64,000 nucleotides of DNA from Piscinibacter sp. Lineage in GTDB: Bacteria > Pseudomonadota > Gammaproteobacteria > Burkholderiales > Burkholderiaceae_C. Made by a program: the position numbers and the translations under genes. Below are positions 29,398 to 38,946 of the stretch, piece after piece. The DNA lies in contig JAGOAS010000004.1 in NCBI GenBank assembly GCA_017983795.1, positions 1 through 64,000 of the forward strand, written 5' to 3'. The first letter of the stretch is position 1; each line of letters begins with the position of its first letter. The notes beneath the pieces are model-generated. The model was not told the DNA's origin. It ran no database searches and worked only from the letters and a program-made list of their open reading frames with translations.

Positions 29398-30600
29398 TCA
29401 GCGCCGCCCGAACATCATCTGCCGCGCCAGCGCCGACTTGAGCGCCGGCAGCGCCTGCAGGGCCGCGAGGCCGAGGCCGCGCGCCGCGCCGGCGCCGGGC
29501 AGCACCCAGGTGAAGCTGCGCGCGAGGAAATCGGTGGTGGCGATCAGCGCCCAGCGGTCCGGGCCGCGCTGCCATTCGAGGCTGCGCAGCGCGGCGTCGA
29601 GGTCGCCACCGCGGCGCAGCAGGTTGACCAGCTCCGCGGCATCGCGCAGCCCGAGGTTGAGGCCCTGGCCGGCCACCGGGTGCAGCGTCTGCGCCGCATT
29701 GCCGATGCGCACCGTGCGGCCTTCCGTCAACGTGCGTTCGGCGTTCAGGCCCAGCTCGAAACGCTTGAGCGGCGTGATCGAACGCAGCGGCGTCAGCGCG
29801 GCGGGGAAGATGGTGTTCAGCACCGCGAGGCGCTGCGCATCGGCTAGCGCGGCCACCGGGTCGTCATCGCTCTCCACGCACCACACCAGCGAAGCACGCC
29901 CGTCCGGCAGCGGCAGCAGCGCCGCCGGGCCGTGACGCGTGAAGCGCTCGTAGGCCACGCCGCGCGGCGCCCCGGGCGCGAGCTCGACCGTGCCGACCCA
30001 GGCCGCCTGGCCGTAGTCGCGCCGGATCGCCTTGCGCGCCTGATCGGCGAAGACGCCGCCCTCGGCGATCACGGCCAGGTCGAAGGCCTCGGCGATGCCG
30101 GCGTCGATCTCCACGCCGCCGGCCACCGGCTTGACCGCGCCCACCGGCGTGCCGAAGCGCGTGTGCAGCCGCTGCGGCTGCGCGGCCTCGGCGGCGAACC
30201 AGGCCTGCTGCAGCGTCGTCACGATGCGGCCGTAGCTCAGCACCGCGCCCAGCATGGGCACGGCTTCGTCGTGCGCGGCGATGCGCACTTCCGGCTCGCC
30301 GAACAGCGCGGAAAAAACCGGCGGCGCCGAGGGCGGCTGCTGCGACACGTTGACTTCCAGGATGGGCTGCACGCCTTCGGCCGGCCAGGCGCCGAGGCGC
30401 TGCAGCCACTGCACGCTGCCCAGCGAGAGCGCCAGGGTGCGCGGGTCGGCGCTCACGTCGCGCTGCGGCGAGCGGGCGTCGAAGAGGCTGATGTCGGCCT
30501 CGGGCAGGCGCTGCGCGGCGTCCAGCGCCAGCGCCAGGCCGACCGGGCCGGCGCCGACGACGGCCAGGCGCAGCGGCGTGCGGGAGAGTGGCGAATTCAT
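29398..30600 (-). CDS. FAD-dependent monooxygenase, UbiH/COQ6 family
   Basis: 400-residue flavoprotein hydroxylase. The N-terminal FAD fold reads LRLAVVGAGPVGLALALD; the DPRTLALSLGSVQWLQRLG and GNAAQTLHPVAGQGLNLGLRD motifs are diagnostic of the ubiquinone-ring hydroxylase family. Which ring position it acts on cannot be told from sequence alone. The ATG at 30600 puts the FAD motif at the expected distance; an ATG at 30630 would add ten residues. Confidence 0.88.
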   Translation of the reverse strand: MNSPLSRTPLRLAVVGAGPVGLALALDAAQRLPEADISLFDARSPQRDVSADPRTLALSLGSVQWLQRLGAWPAEGVQPILEVNVSQQPPSAPPVFSALFGEPEVRIAAHDEAVPMLGAVLSYGRIVTTLQQAWFAAEAAQPQRLHTRFGTPVGAVKPVAGGVEIDAGIAEAFDLAVIAEGGVFADQARKAIRRDYGQAAWVGTVELAPGAPRGVAYERFTRHGPAALLPLPDGRASLVWCVESDDDPVAALADAQRLAVLNTIFPAALTPLRSITPLKRFELGLNAERTLTEGRTVRIGNAAQTLHPVAGQGLNLGLRDAAELVNLLRRGGDLDAALRSLEWQRGPDRWALIATTDFLARSFTWVLPGAGAARGLGLAALQALPALKSALARQMMFGRR

Positions 30601-30655
30601 CGCGGAAGGGGTGTGGAAGTGCCGCGACATTCTGCGCCAGCGCCGGCGGTGGCCC

Positions 30656-30661
30656 TATGAT
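30656..30661 (+). promoter_or_regulatory. Candidate -10 box for the SPFH-polyamine operon
   Basis: TATGAT is placed 42 bases upstream of the ATG at 30704, in the 103-base gap between divergent genes. A GGGAGG ribosome-binding sequence precedes the start. Confidence 0.45.
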
Positions 30662-30703
30662 CCTCGCGCCGGATTTCGGCTGCGATATCGACCGGGAGGC
30701 CCC

Positions 30704-31741
30704 ATGGCGCTGATGGATTTCGTCAAGAAACAGTTCATCGACATCATCGAGTGGATGGAGGCGGGCGATGGCACGCTCGCCTGGCGCTTCCCGATGGCCG
30801 ACCGCGAGATCCAGAACGGCGCCTCGCTGACGGTGCGCGAATCGCAGATGGCGGTATTCGTCAACGAAGGCAAGGTGGCCGACGTATTCGGCCCCGGCAT
30901 GTACAAGCTGACGACGCAGACGCTGCCGGTGCTGACCTACCTGAAGAACTGGGACAAGCTCTTCCAGAGCCCGTTCAAGAGCGACGTCTACTTCTTCAGC
31001 ACGCGCCAGCAGGTCGACCAGCGCTGGGGCACGACCCAGCCGGTGACCATCCGCGACAAGGATTTCGGCGCCGTGCGCCTGCGTGCCTTCGGCAACTACG
31101 CATACCGCATCGCCGACCCGAAGGCCTTCCACACCGAGATCTCCGGCACGCGCGACACCTATACCGTCGCCGAGCTCGACGGCCAGCTGCGCGCCACCAT
31201 GCTGCAGCACATCTCGGATGCGGTGGCCTCCAGCGGCATCGCCTTCCTCGACCTCGCCGCCAACCAGATCGAGTTTGCCAGCCAGCTGCAGCAGGCCACC
31301 GCGCCGGCCTTCGAGAAGCTCGGCCTCAAGCTGGAAGCGGTGACGGTGCAGAACGTCTCGCTGCCCGAGGAGCTGCAGAAGATCCTCGACCAGAAGATCG
31401 GCATGGGCATGGTCGGCAACGACATGGGCAAGTTCATGCAGTACCAGACCGCGCAGTCGCTGCCCGAGTTCGCCAAGGGCGCGGCGGGCGGCGGCGTGGT
31501 CGGCGATGCGATGGGCCTGGGCGCCGGCGTGGCGCTCGGCCAGGTGATGGCGCAGCAGCTCAACCAGGGCCTGCAGGGCGCCGGCGCGGCTGGTGCTGCC
31601 GCGGCAGCGCAGGCGGCCGGTGTGCGGCCCGACGAGGTGATGGCGACCCTCGAGAAGCTCGCCGAGCTGAAAGCCAAGGGCATCCTCACCGGCGAGGAAT
31701 TCGACGCCAAGAAGGCCGAGCTGCTGAAGAAGCTCGTCTGA
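30704..31741 (+). CDS. SPFH-domain protein with C-terminal SHOCT domain
   Basis: 345-residue protein, first of a five-gene operon. Residues about 20-230 form an SPFH/band-7-like domain of the type annotated as virion-core-like (GASLTVRESQMAVFVNEGKV, FFSTRQQVDQRWGT). A Gly/Ala-rich linker follows (about 255-300). The C-terminus is a SHOCT module (LEKLAELKAKGILTGEEFDA). There is no signal peptide or transmembrane helix, so membrane association would be peripheral. Genes of this type sit with DUF4178, DUF350 and polyamine enzymes in other genomes; the shared function is unknown. Confidence 0.82.
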   Translation: MALMDFVKKQFIDIIEWMEAGDGTLAWRFPMADREIQNGASLTVRESQMAVFVNEGKVADVFGPGMYKLTTQTLPVLTYLKNWDKLFQSPFKSDVYFFSTRQQVDQRWGTTQPVTIRDKDFGAVRLRAFGNYAYRIADPKAFHTEISGTRDTYTVAELDGQLRATMLQHISDAVASSGIAFLDLAANQIEFASQLQQATAPAFEKLGLKLEAVTVQNVSLPEELQKILDQKIGMGMVGNDMGKFMQYQTAQSLPEFAKGAAGGGVVGDAMGLGAGVALGQVMAQQLNQGLQGAGAAGAAAAAQAAGVRPDEVMATLEKLAELKAKGILTGEEFDAKKAELLKKLV

Positions 31742-31754
31742 TCGCCGCGCTGTC

Positions 31755-33365
31755 TTGGCCACCGAAGACAGAGCGCAACGCGGCTACCGGGCCGCCTGCC
31801 CGAACTGCGGCGCGCCGGTCGAGTTCCGCTCGGCCGCGTCGGCCTTCGCCGTCTGCAGCTACTGCCGTTCGAGCATCGTGCGCGACGGCGATGCGCTGCA
31901 GCGCATCGGCCAGGTCGCCGAGCTGTTCGACGACCACTCGCCGCTGCAGCTCGGCGCGGCCGGCCGCCACCAGGGCGCGCCCTTCGTGCTGGTCGGCCGG
32001 CTGCAATACCGCTACGCCGAGGGCACCTGGAACGAGTGGCATGCGCTGTTCGACAACGGACGCTCCGGCTGGCTGAGCGAGGACAACGGCCGCTACGTCT
32101 TCGCCTTCGACGCGCCGCTGGACGCGGCCGTGCCGGCACCCGAGACGCTGCGCCCGGGCCAGTCGGTCAGCGTCGCCGGGCAGGCCTGGGCCGTGGCCTC
32201 GGTCGCCGCCGCCAAGCTGATCGCGGCGCAGGGCGAGCTGCCCTTCAAGCCGAATCTCGAACGCGGCTTCGTCGTCGCCGATGTGCGCAACACGCGCGGC
32301 GAGGTCGGCACGCTGGACTACGGCGACCCGGCCGCGCCCAAGTGGTCCATCGGCCGCTCGGTGGCGATCAGCGAGCTGGCGATGACGGGCCTGGCCGAAA
32401 GCAGCGAGAAGACGCTCAAGGCGCGCGGCGTCGAATGCCCGAGCTGCGGCACCGCGCTGGAGGTGAAGCTCTCGAGCACGCAGAGCATCGTCTGCCACAA
32501 CTGCCATGCGGTGGTCGACGTCTCGCAGGGCGTGGGCGGCGATCTGCAGCATTACGCGCAGGCCAACGGCAGCGAGCCGCAGATCCCGCTCGGCAGCGTG
32601 GGCACGCTGGCGCTCTCGCTCGCGCCGGGCGAGAAGAAGGCGCTGCCCTGGCAGGTGGTCGGTTATGCCGAGCGCTGCGAGGTCGACACCGGCGAGGACG
32701 AGCAGACGTTCTGGCGCGAGTACCTGCTCTACCACCGCACCGAGGGCTTCGCCTTCCTGGTCGACGCCGAAGACGGCTGGAGCTGGACGGCGCCCGTCAC
32801 CGGCGTGCCCGAACGCGCCGGCGAGGGCGTGAAATACCAGGGCGTGCTCTACCGCAAGCTGTACGACTACGTCGGCAAGGCGACCTACGTGCTGGGCGAG
32901 TTCTACTGGCGGCTCGAGCGCGACGCGAAGACGTACAACACCGACTACATCGGCAGCGGCGCCTTCTCGGCGCGGCGCATCAACCGCGAGCGCACCGGCT
33001 CGGGCGACACGCAGGAGATCACCTGGTCGGCCGGCGAGACGCTTTCCGCCGATGCGGTGCTCAAGGCCTTCAAGCTCGCGCCCGAGAAGAGCGCGGCGCT
33101 GCAGCGCGACGCCATGCCGGGCTCGGGCAACGCGGCCTCGCTGCTGGCCAAGGTGTTCTTCTGGGGCTTCGTGGTCGTGGTGCTGCTGATGATGTTCCGC
33201 TGCGACGGCGACGAGCGGCGCGATTGCGAGCCGCTGCGCGCCACCTACGGCGAGGCCTCGGCCGAGTACCAGAATTGCCTGCGCAGCGCGCGCAGCGGCA
33301 GCGGCCGCGTCGGAGGCGGCTCCTGGGGCGGCTGGTCCAGCGGCGGTGGTGGCAGCCACAAGTGA
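31755..33365 (+). CDS. DUF4178-domain protein with zinc ribbons
   Basis: 536 residues. The N-terminus has a CxxC...CxxC zinc ribbon (CPNCGAPVEF, then CSYC), and a second occurs at about residue 230 (CPSCGTALEV, CHNCHAVVDV). Two DUF4178-like beta-rich repeats follow the ribbons (FVLVGRLQYRYAEGTWNEWH; WQVVGYAERCEVDTGEDEQT). A single transmembrane helix near 465-485 (FFWGFVVVVLLMMF) and a Gly/Ser-rich tail end the protein. The start is a TTG, 13 bases after the SPFH gene stop. No biochemical function is established. Confidence 0.82.
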   Translation: MATEDRAQRGYRAACPNCGAPVEFRSAASAFAVCSYCRSSIVRDGDALQRIGQVAELFDDHSPLQLGAAGRHQGAPFVLVGRLQYRYAEGTWNEWHALFDNGRSGWLSEDNGRYVFAFDAPLDAAVPAPETLRPGQSVSVAGQAWAVASVAAAKLIAAQGELPFKPNLERGFVVADVRNTRGEVGTLDYGDPAAPKWSIGRSVAISELAMTGLAESSEKTLKARGVECPSCGTALEVKLSSTQSIVCHNCHAVVDVSQGVGGDLQHYAQANGSEPQIPLGSVGTLALSLAPGEKKALPWQVVGYAERCEVDTGEDEQTFWREYLLYHRTEGFAFLVDAEDGWSWTAPVTGVPERAGEGVKYQGVLYRKLYDYVGKATYVLGEFYWRLERDAKTYNTDYIGSGAFSARRINRERTGSGDTQEITWSAGETLSADAVLKAFKLAPEKSAALQRDAMPGSGNAASLLAKVFFWGFVVVVLLMMFRCDGDERRDCEPLRATYGEASAEYQNCLRSARSGSGRVGGGSWGGWSSGGGGSHK

Positions 33366-33393
33366 AACGAACGGCATTGAACGAGGAGCAAAC

Positions 33394-33618
33394 ATGATGG
33401 GCATCGAGTGGCTCAAACCCGCGGTCTTCTTCGGCTCCATGCTCTACGCCGTGATCGGCGTCGGCGTGTTCTGGATCAGCTTCGTCATCGTCGACAAGCT
33501 CACCCCCTACGACCTGTGGGAGGAGATCGTCGAGAAGAAGAACGTCGCGCTGGCCATCGTGGTCGGCGCCACCGCGATCGCGATCGGGCTGATCGTCGCC
33601 GCCGCCATCCATGGTTGA
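33394..33618 (+). CDS. DUF350 small membrane protein
   Basis: 74-residue protein with two membrane helices (about 10-32 and 50-72) separated by a short charged loop, VDKLTPYDLWEEIVEKKN. The motif TPYDLWEEI is typical of DUF350, the family of E. coli YjfL. An AGGAG ribosome-binding site precedes the ATG at 33394. Its end overlaps the next gene by eight bases. Function unknown; the recurrent partner set suggests a membrane complex. Confidence 0.85.
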   Translation: MMGIEWLKPAVFFGSMLYAVIGVGVFWISFVIVDKLTPYDLWEEIVEKKNVALAIVVGATAIAIGLIVAAAIHG

Positions 33619-35167
33619 CGGCGAGGGCGCCGCACGCGCGGCGCCCATCCGCCCCGCCGAGGTGGCGCTGCTCGCCTCGGTATTCGTCGTCGCGGCCTGC
33701 GGGCTGCTCTACGAGCTGGCGGCCGGCGCGCTGGCCAGCTACCTGCTGGGCGACTCCGTCCTGCAGTTCTCCACCGTCATCGGCACCTACCTGTTCGCGA
33801 TGGGGCTGGGCTCCTGGCTGTCGCGCTTCCTCGAGCGCCAGCTGGTGGCGCAGTTCCTGCGCATCGAGCTGCTCGTCGGCCTGGTCGGCGGGCTGATGCC
33901 GGCGGCGCTGTTCGCGCTGCACAGCGTCGCCGCCGGCTCCTTCCGCTTCGCGCTCTACGCGCTGGTGCTGGCGGTCGGCACCCTGGTCGGGCTGGAGATC
34001 CCGCTGGTGATGCGCATCCTCAAGCGCCATTTCCGCGAGCGCTACGCGCTCAAGGATCTGGTCTCGCAGGTGCTCACCTTCGACTACCTCGGCGCGCTGG
34101 CGGTGGCCATCGCCTTCCCGCTGCTGCTGGTGCCGCAGCTCGGGCTGATCCGCACCGGGCTCTTCTTCGGCCTGCTCAACGCCGGCGTCGCGCTGTGGGC
34201 GCTGTGGCTGTTCCGCGCCGAACTGCGCGGCCTGATGGCGCATGCGCTGGCCTGCGGGCTCACGGTGGCGGTGCTGGCCGCTGCCTTCGCCGGGGCGGAC
34301 GGGATCACGCGCTGGGCCGAGGACCGCTTCTACGGCGACGCCATCGTCTACGCCGAGAGCAGCGCCTACCAGCGCGTGGTGGTGACCTCGGGCCGCGCCG
34401 GCGTGCGCCTCTTCCTCAACGGCAACCTGCAGTTCCATTCGCGCGACGAGTACCGCTACCACGAGGCCCTGGTGCACCCGGCGATGGCCGCGCAGGGCGC
34501 GCCCCGGCAGGTGCTGGTGCTGGGCGGCGGCGACGGCATGGCGCTGCGCGAGATCCTGAAAGTTCCGAGCGTCGAGCAGGTGACGCTGGTCGAGCTCGAC
34601 CCGCACATGACGCAGCTGTTCTCGACCGCACCGATGCTCACGGCGCTGAACGGCAATGCGCTGAACTCGCCCAAGGTACGCATCGTCAACGAGGACGCCT
34701 TCGGCTGGCTGGAGCGCAACCCGGGCCACTTCGACGTGATCGTGGTCGACTTCCCCGATCCGACCAACTTCGCCATCGGCAAGCTCTACACCACCAGCTT
34801 CTACGAACGCGTCGACGAGCACCTCGCCGCCGGCGGTTATGCGGTGGTGCAGACCACCTCGCCGCTGCTCGCGCGGCGCAGCTTCTGGACGGTGGCCGCG
34901 ACGATCGAGGCCGTCGGCCTCACCGCCACGCCCTACCACGTGCATGTGCCGAGCTTCGGCGAGTGGGGCTTCATCCTCGCCAGCCGGCGGCCCTGGCGCA
35001 TGCCGAGTGTGCTGCCCGCAGGCCTGCGCTTCCTCGATGTGGCCGGCCTGAGCGCGCTGTTCCACTTCCCGCCCGACATGGCACGCGTGGAGGCGCAGCC
35101 CAACCTGCTGTCCAACCAGCGCCTCGTGCACCTGTTCGAGGAAGAGTGGGGCAAGGTGCACCAGTGA
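33611..35167 (+). CDS. Membrane-anchored spermidine synthase-like aminopropyltransferase
   Basis: 518 residues. The N-terminal half (about 15-225) has some seven transmembrane helices; the cytosolic C-terminal half is a spermidine-synthase fold. VLVLGGGDGMALREIL binds the aminopropyl donor, LVELDPHMTQLF follows, and FDVIVVDFPDPTNFAIGKLY occupies the catalytic aspartate region. In soluble SpeE this last motif usually reads DSTDP, so the acceptor may differ. It overlaps DUF350 upstream and the oxidase gene downstream (GTGA). The decarboxylated SAM donor would come from SpeD at 40.5 kb. Confidence 0.87.
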   Translation: MVDGEGAARAAPIRPAEVALLASVFVVAACGLLYELAAGALASYLLGDSVLQFSTVIGTYLFAMGLGSWLSRFLERQLVAQFLRIELLVGLVGGLMPAALFALHSVAAGSFRFALYALVLAVGTLVGLEIPLVMRILKRHFRERYALKDLVSQVLTFDYLGALAVAIAFPLLLVPQLGLIRTGLFFGLLNAGVALWALWLFRAELRGLMAHALACGLTVAVLAAAFAGADGITRWAEDRFYGDAIVYAESSAYQRVVVTSGRAGVRLFLNGNLQFHSRDEYRYHEALVHPAMAAQGAPRQVLVLGGGDGMALREILKVPSVEQVTLVELDPHMTQLFSTAPMLTALNGNALNSPKVRIVNEDAFGWLERNPGHFDVIVVDFPDPTNFAIGKLYTTSFYERVDEHLAAGGYAVVQTTSPLLARRSFWTVAATIEAVGLTATPYHVHVPSFGEWGFILASRRPWRMPSVLPAGLRFLDVAGLSALFHFPPDMARVEAQPNLLSNQRLVHLFEEEWGKVHQ

Positions 35168-36795
35168 GCCTGCGGCTGACGCGGCGGGCGGCGCTGGCGT
35201 TGGCTGGCTCGGCGCTCGTTGGCTGCACGCGCGAGAGCGAAGCGCGCTGGACTGCGCAATGGGTTGGCGCCGCGCACGAGCGTGGCCATCGCCTGCGCGA
35301 CTCGAAGAGCGGCAGTCTCGGCATGCCGGCCGTGACGCAGCGCGCGAGTGTGATCGTGGTCGGCGCCGGCATCGCCGGCCTGGCGGCCGCGCGCGGCCTC
35401 ATGCGCGCCGGCATCGCCGATCTGCGCGTGCTCGAGCTCGAAGACGTGGCCGGCGGCAACAGCCGTGGCCATCAGATCGCCGGCATGGGCTGCCCGCTGG
35501 GCGCGCACTACCTGCCCGTGCCCGGGCCGCACGCGCACGAGGTGGCGCAACTGCTCGACGAACTGGGCCTGCGCCGCGTCGAGCAGGGCCGCGTGCTCTA
35601 TGACGAACGCCACCTGTGCCACAGCCCGCAGGAACGCCTCTTCATCGAAGGGCAGTGGGTGGAGGGCCTGCTGCCGCCGGTCGAAGCCCTGCCCGCCGCC
35701 GAGCGCGAATCCACGCTGGCGCAGTACCGGCGCTTCGCGCGCGAAGTGCAGCGCTGGGTGGATGACCATGCCTTCCGCATGCCGACGGCGCGTGCGGCCT
35801 GGCGTGCCGAGCTGGCGGCGCTGGATGCGCAGCGCTTCGACGACTGGCTGGCGCACGAAGGCCTGGATGCGCCGGCGCTGCGCTGGTACCTCGACTACTG
35901 CTGCCGCGACGACTACGGCGCCGGCAGCGCGCAGGTGTCGGCCTGGGCCGGGCTGCACTACTTCGCCAGCCGCCACGGCTTTCACGCGCCCGGCGAAGGC
36001 GAGGCCGAGCGCGACGGCGTGTTGACCTGGCCTGAAGGCAACGGCTGGCTGAGCGCCAAGCTGGCCGCGCCGCTGGGCGAGCGGCTGCGCACGGGCTGCG
36101 TCGCCATGCGCCTGCGCGAGCTGCGCGAGGGTGTCGAGCTCGACGTGTGGAACGAGCGCGAGCACCGCGTCGAGCGCTGGCAGGCGGCGCAAGTCGTGCT
36201 GGCCTTGCCGCTCTTCGTCGCCGCGCGGCTCGTCGAGCAGGCACCCGCCGCGCTCGCCGAGGCCGCGGCCGCGCAGCGCCATGCGCCCTGGCTGGTCGCC
36301 AACCTGCACTGCGAACGCCCGCCCATCGACCGCGGCGGCGCGCCGCCTTCGTGGGACAACGTGCTCTACCGCAGCCCCGCGCTCGGTTATGTCGATGCGA
36401 TGCACCAGAGCCTGCGTCCGCACCCGGGGCCGACCGTGCTCACCGCCTACTGGGCGCTGGGCGGCGACGATGCGGCGCAGGCCGCCGCCGCGCGCCGCGA
36501 GCTGCTGGAGCGCGATGCCGCAAGCTGGGCCGAGCGTGTGCTGGCCGACCTCGCACGCGCCCACCCCGACCTGCCGCGCCACGTGCGCCGCATCGAGCTG
36601 ATGCGCTACGGCCACGCCATGAGCATTCCCGTGCCGGGCCTGCGCGGGCATGCGGCGCTGCAGGCCTTGGCGCGGCCGCAGCGCCGCATCCACTTCGCGC
36701 ATGCCGACCTGGCCGGCTATTCGGTGTTCGAGGAGGCCTTCTTCCACGGCAGCCGCGCCGCGGCCGACGTGCTGCGCGCCTTCAGCCGCGCATGA
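35164..36795 (+). CDS. Exported FAD-dependent amine oxidoreductase
   Basis: 543 residues. The N-terminus SLRLTRRAALALAGSALVGC combines a twin-arginine-like signal with a lipobox cysteine, so the protein should be a periplasmic or outer-leaflet lipoprotein. The FAD-binding motif is VIVVGAGIAGLAAARGLMRA, and the C-terminal HFAHADLAGYSVFEEAFFHG completes the amine-oxidase-type FAD site. The GTG at 35164 overlaps the aminopropyltransferase stop by four bases, implying coupled translation. Oxidation of a polyamine or polyamine-modified product outside the membrane is a reasonable guess. It ends overlapping the convergent pepP gene by 14 bases. Confidence 0.82.
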   Translation: MSLRLTRRAALALAGSALVGCTRESEARWTAQWVGAAHERGHRLRDSKSGSLGMPAVTQRASVIVVGAGIAGLAAARGLMRAGIADLRVLELEDVAGGNSRGHQIAGMGCPLGAHYLPVPGPHAHEVAQLLDELGLRRVEQGRVLYDERHLCHSPQERLFIEGQWVEGLLPPVEALPAAERESTLAQYRRFAREVQRWVDDHAFRMPTARAAWRAELAALDAQRFDDWLAHEGLDAPALRWYLDYCCRDDYGAGSAQVSAWAGLHYFASRHGFHAPGEGEAERDGVLTWPEGNGWLSAKLAAPLGERLRTGCVAMRLRELREGVELDVWNEREHRVERWQAAQVVLALPLFVAARLVEQAPAALAEAAAAQRHAPWLVANLHCERPPIDRGGAPPSWDNVLYRSPALGYVDAMHQSLRPHPGPTVLTAYWALGGDDAAQAAAARRELLERDAASWAERVLADLARAHPDLPRHVRRIELMRYGHAMSIPVPGLRGHAALQALARPQRRIHFAHADLAGYSVFEEAFFHGSRAAADVLRAFSRA

Positions 36796-38188
36796 GGCGT
36801 TCGATCTCGCGCGGGTCGACCGGCACGTCGCGGCTGATCAGCTCGCAGCCGGTGGCGGTGATCACCGCATCGTCCTCGATGCGGATGCCGATGTTCCAGA
36901 AGCGCTCCGGCACGCCCTCGGCCGGGCGCACGTAGAGCCCGGGCTCGACGGTGATCACCATGCCCGGGCGCAGCACGCGCGAGGGCTTCTTGAGCACGCG
37001 CGCGCCGTAGCCGTCGCGCTGCTCGACCGGCGGCTCGTCGAGCGCCAGCACCTCGCCCACGTCGTGCACGTCGCGGCCCAGCCAGTGGCCGGTGCCGTGC
37101 ATGTAGAAGGCGCGGTAAGCGGCGCTCTCGATCACCGCTTCGACGTCGCCGACCTTGTTGCGCTCGAGCAGGCCGGCATCGAGCATGCCTTGCGCGAGCA
37201 CGCGCACCGCGGCCCAGTGCGCGTCCTGCTTGCGCGCGCCGGGGCGCGTGACGGCGATGGCGGCCTGCTGCGCCTCCAGCACGATGTCGTAGAGCTCGCG
37301 CTGCGCCGGCGTGAAGCGGCCATCGGCGGGGAAGCTGCGGGTGACGTCGCTGGCGTAGCCGTCGAGCTCGCAACCGGCGTCGATCAGGCACAGCTCGCCG
37401 GCGCGCAGCTCGGTGTCGCCGGCGGCGTAGTGCAGCACGCAGGCGTTGCGTCCCGCCGCGACGATGGCGCCGTAGGCCGGCGACTGCGCGCCGTGGCGGC
37501 GGAACTCGTGCAGCAGCTCGGCTTCGAGGGCGTACTCGGGCAGGCCCGCCTGCGGCGCGGCGCGGAAATGCGCGGCGGCGAAGCGCATCGCGCGCACATG
37601 CGCGCCGGCCGAGATGCGCGCGGCGCGGCGCATGGTGGCGAGTTCGCCCTCGTCCTTGACGAGGCGCATCTCCGCCAGCAGCGGCGCCAGGTCGTGCTGG
37701 CTCTGCGGGCTGCGGATGCCGAGATGGCTGCGGCCGCGCAGTGCCGCCAGCCAGCCGTCGACGCGCGCCACCAGGCCGTCGTGCACGCCGAAGGGCAGCC
37801 ACACCGCCGCGGCGCCGGCCAGCTTGTCGATGGCCACGCGGTCGAGCGCCTCGACCGCATGCGCTTCGTCCACGCCCAGCACCGCCGGCGCGGCCTCGGG
37901 GCCGAGGCGGTGGCCGTCCCAGATCTCGCGCTCGGCGTTCTTCTCGCGGCACAGCAGCGTGCTGTGGCCGCTGTCGTCGAGCAGCAGCCAGGCCTGCGGC
38001 TCGTCGAAGCCGCTCAGGTAGTGGAAGTGGCTGCAGTGGCGATAGGGGTGGTCGTTGTCGCCGTTGCGCTGGCGCTCGGGCGCGGTGGGCAGCACGGCGA
38101 TGCCGCCGCCCTGCGCCGCCATCGCCGCGGCCAGGCGGCGGCGGCGCTCCGCGCAGCGGGCCGGGGAGGCCGCTTCGTCGCGCCTCAT
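36782..38188 (-). CDS. pepP: Xaa-Pro aminopeptidase (aminopeptidase P)
   Basis: 468-residue metallopeptidase that removes N-terminal residues before proline. The five metal ligands are visible: two Asp in LIDAGCELDGYASDVTRSFP, His in HGTGHWLGRDVHDVGE, Glu in ITVEPGLYV, and Glu in NIGIRIEDDAVIT. The N-terminal domain contains the HFHYLSGFDEPQAWLLL block. The ATG at 38188 overlaps the stop of the upstream membrane-protein gene by four bases (ATGA). Confidence 0.95.
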   Translation of the reverse strand: MRRDEAASPARCAERRRRLAAAMAAQGGGIAVLPTAPERQRNGDNDHPYRHCSHFHYLSGFDEPQAWLLLDDSGHSTLLCREKNAEREIWDGHRLGPEAAPAVLGVDEAHAVEALDRVAIDKLAGAAAVWLPFGVHDGLVARVDGWLAALRGRSHLGIRSPQSQHDLAPLLAEMRLVKDEGELATMRRAARISAGAHVRAMRFAAAHFRAAPQAGLPEYALEAELLHEFRRHGAQSPAYGAIVAAGRNACVLHYAAGDTELRAGELCLIDAGCELDGYASDVTRSFPADGRFTPAQRELYDIVLEAQQAAIAVTRPGARKQDAHWAAVRVLAQGMLDAGLLERNKVGDVEAVIESAAYRAFYMHGTGHWLGRDVHDVGEVLALDEPPVEQRDGYGARVLKKPSRVLRPGMVITVEPGLYVRPAEGVPERFWNIGIRIEDDAVITATGCELISRDVPVDPREIERLMRG

Positions 38189-38946
38189 GTTTCGTCGCGC
38201 AGCTTGACGGCCTTGGGCACGTTGGGCGCCAGCGCGCCGGCGCGCAGCTTGTTGAGCGCGCGGCGCAGCTCGTCGTCGCCGCCGCTGGGCGTGTCGGCCG
38301 CGCGGCGCGCCGCTTCGTGCGCCGCCGCCTCGGAGCGCTGCATGGCCTCGCGGTCTTCCATGTGGCGCAGGCGCTGGCGCAGCTGGTTGGCGACTTCCTC
38401 GACATCGCCCAGGCCCGAGAACGCATCGGTCTTGGGCAGGGCGACGATGCGCTTGTCCTTCATGCGCACCTGCAAGCGGCAGACGCGGTTGTTGCGGCCG
38501 TGGCGCAGCGTGAAGCCGCCGGCCTCCTTTTCCTCGACGTGCACGTCGCGGATGTTCTCGTAGGCGATCTGGTGCACGCGCTCGCGCAGGCCGCGCTGGA
38601 ACCACAGGTTGCTGGCGCTGACGGCGACGCGCTCCCAGCGCAGCAGGTCGAGCGCCAGCGCGCCGAACCACGCCGCCACGCCCAGGCCCATGAGCCAGTG
38701 CCAGCCCATCACGGCGCCGATCCAGACGAGGAGGCCGGAAGCCAGCACGGCGATCACCACCTGCAGCATCTCGGGCTCGGCGCTGCGCCAGACATCGCGT
38801 TCGTAGGTGTAGGCCTGCGGCTCGCCGGTGGCCAGCGGCGACACCGACCACAGCACCGCCTTGACGCCGCGCGAGAGCAGAAAATGCGCCGCGCCGGCCG
38901 CGGCCAGCGACATCGGCAGGGTGAGCGCGGACGAGAGCATGTCCAT
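38185..38946 (-). CDS. Membrane protein with PH-like domain, unknown function
   Basis: 253 residues with two or three hydrophobic segments in the first 110 residues. A beta-rich stretch follows (WERVAVSASNLWFQRGLRER, then VCRLQVRMKDKRIVALPKT) that resembles bacterial PH-like membrane proteins. The C-terminal 70 residues are charged and helical. The function is not recognised. It lies between murU and pepP and is coupled to pepP. Confidence 0.65.
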   Translation of the reverse strand: MDMLSSALTLPMSLAAAGAAHFLLSRGVKAVLWSVSPLATGEPQAYTYERDVWRSAEPEMLQVVIAVLASGLLVWIGAVMGWHWLMGLGVAAWFGALALDLLRWERVAVSASNLWFQRGLRERVHQIAYENIRDVHVEEKEAGGFTLRHGRNNRVCRLQVRMKDKRIVALPKTDAFSGLGDVEEVANQLRQRLRHMEDREAMQRSEAAAHEAARRAADTPSGGDDELRRALNKLRAGALAPNVPKAVKLRDET

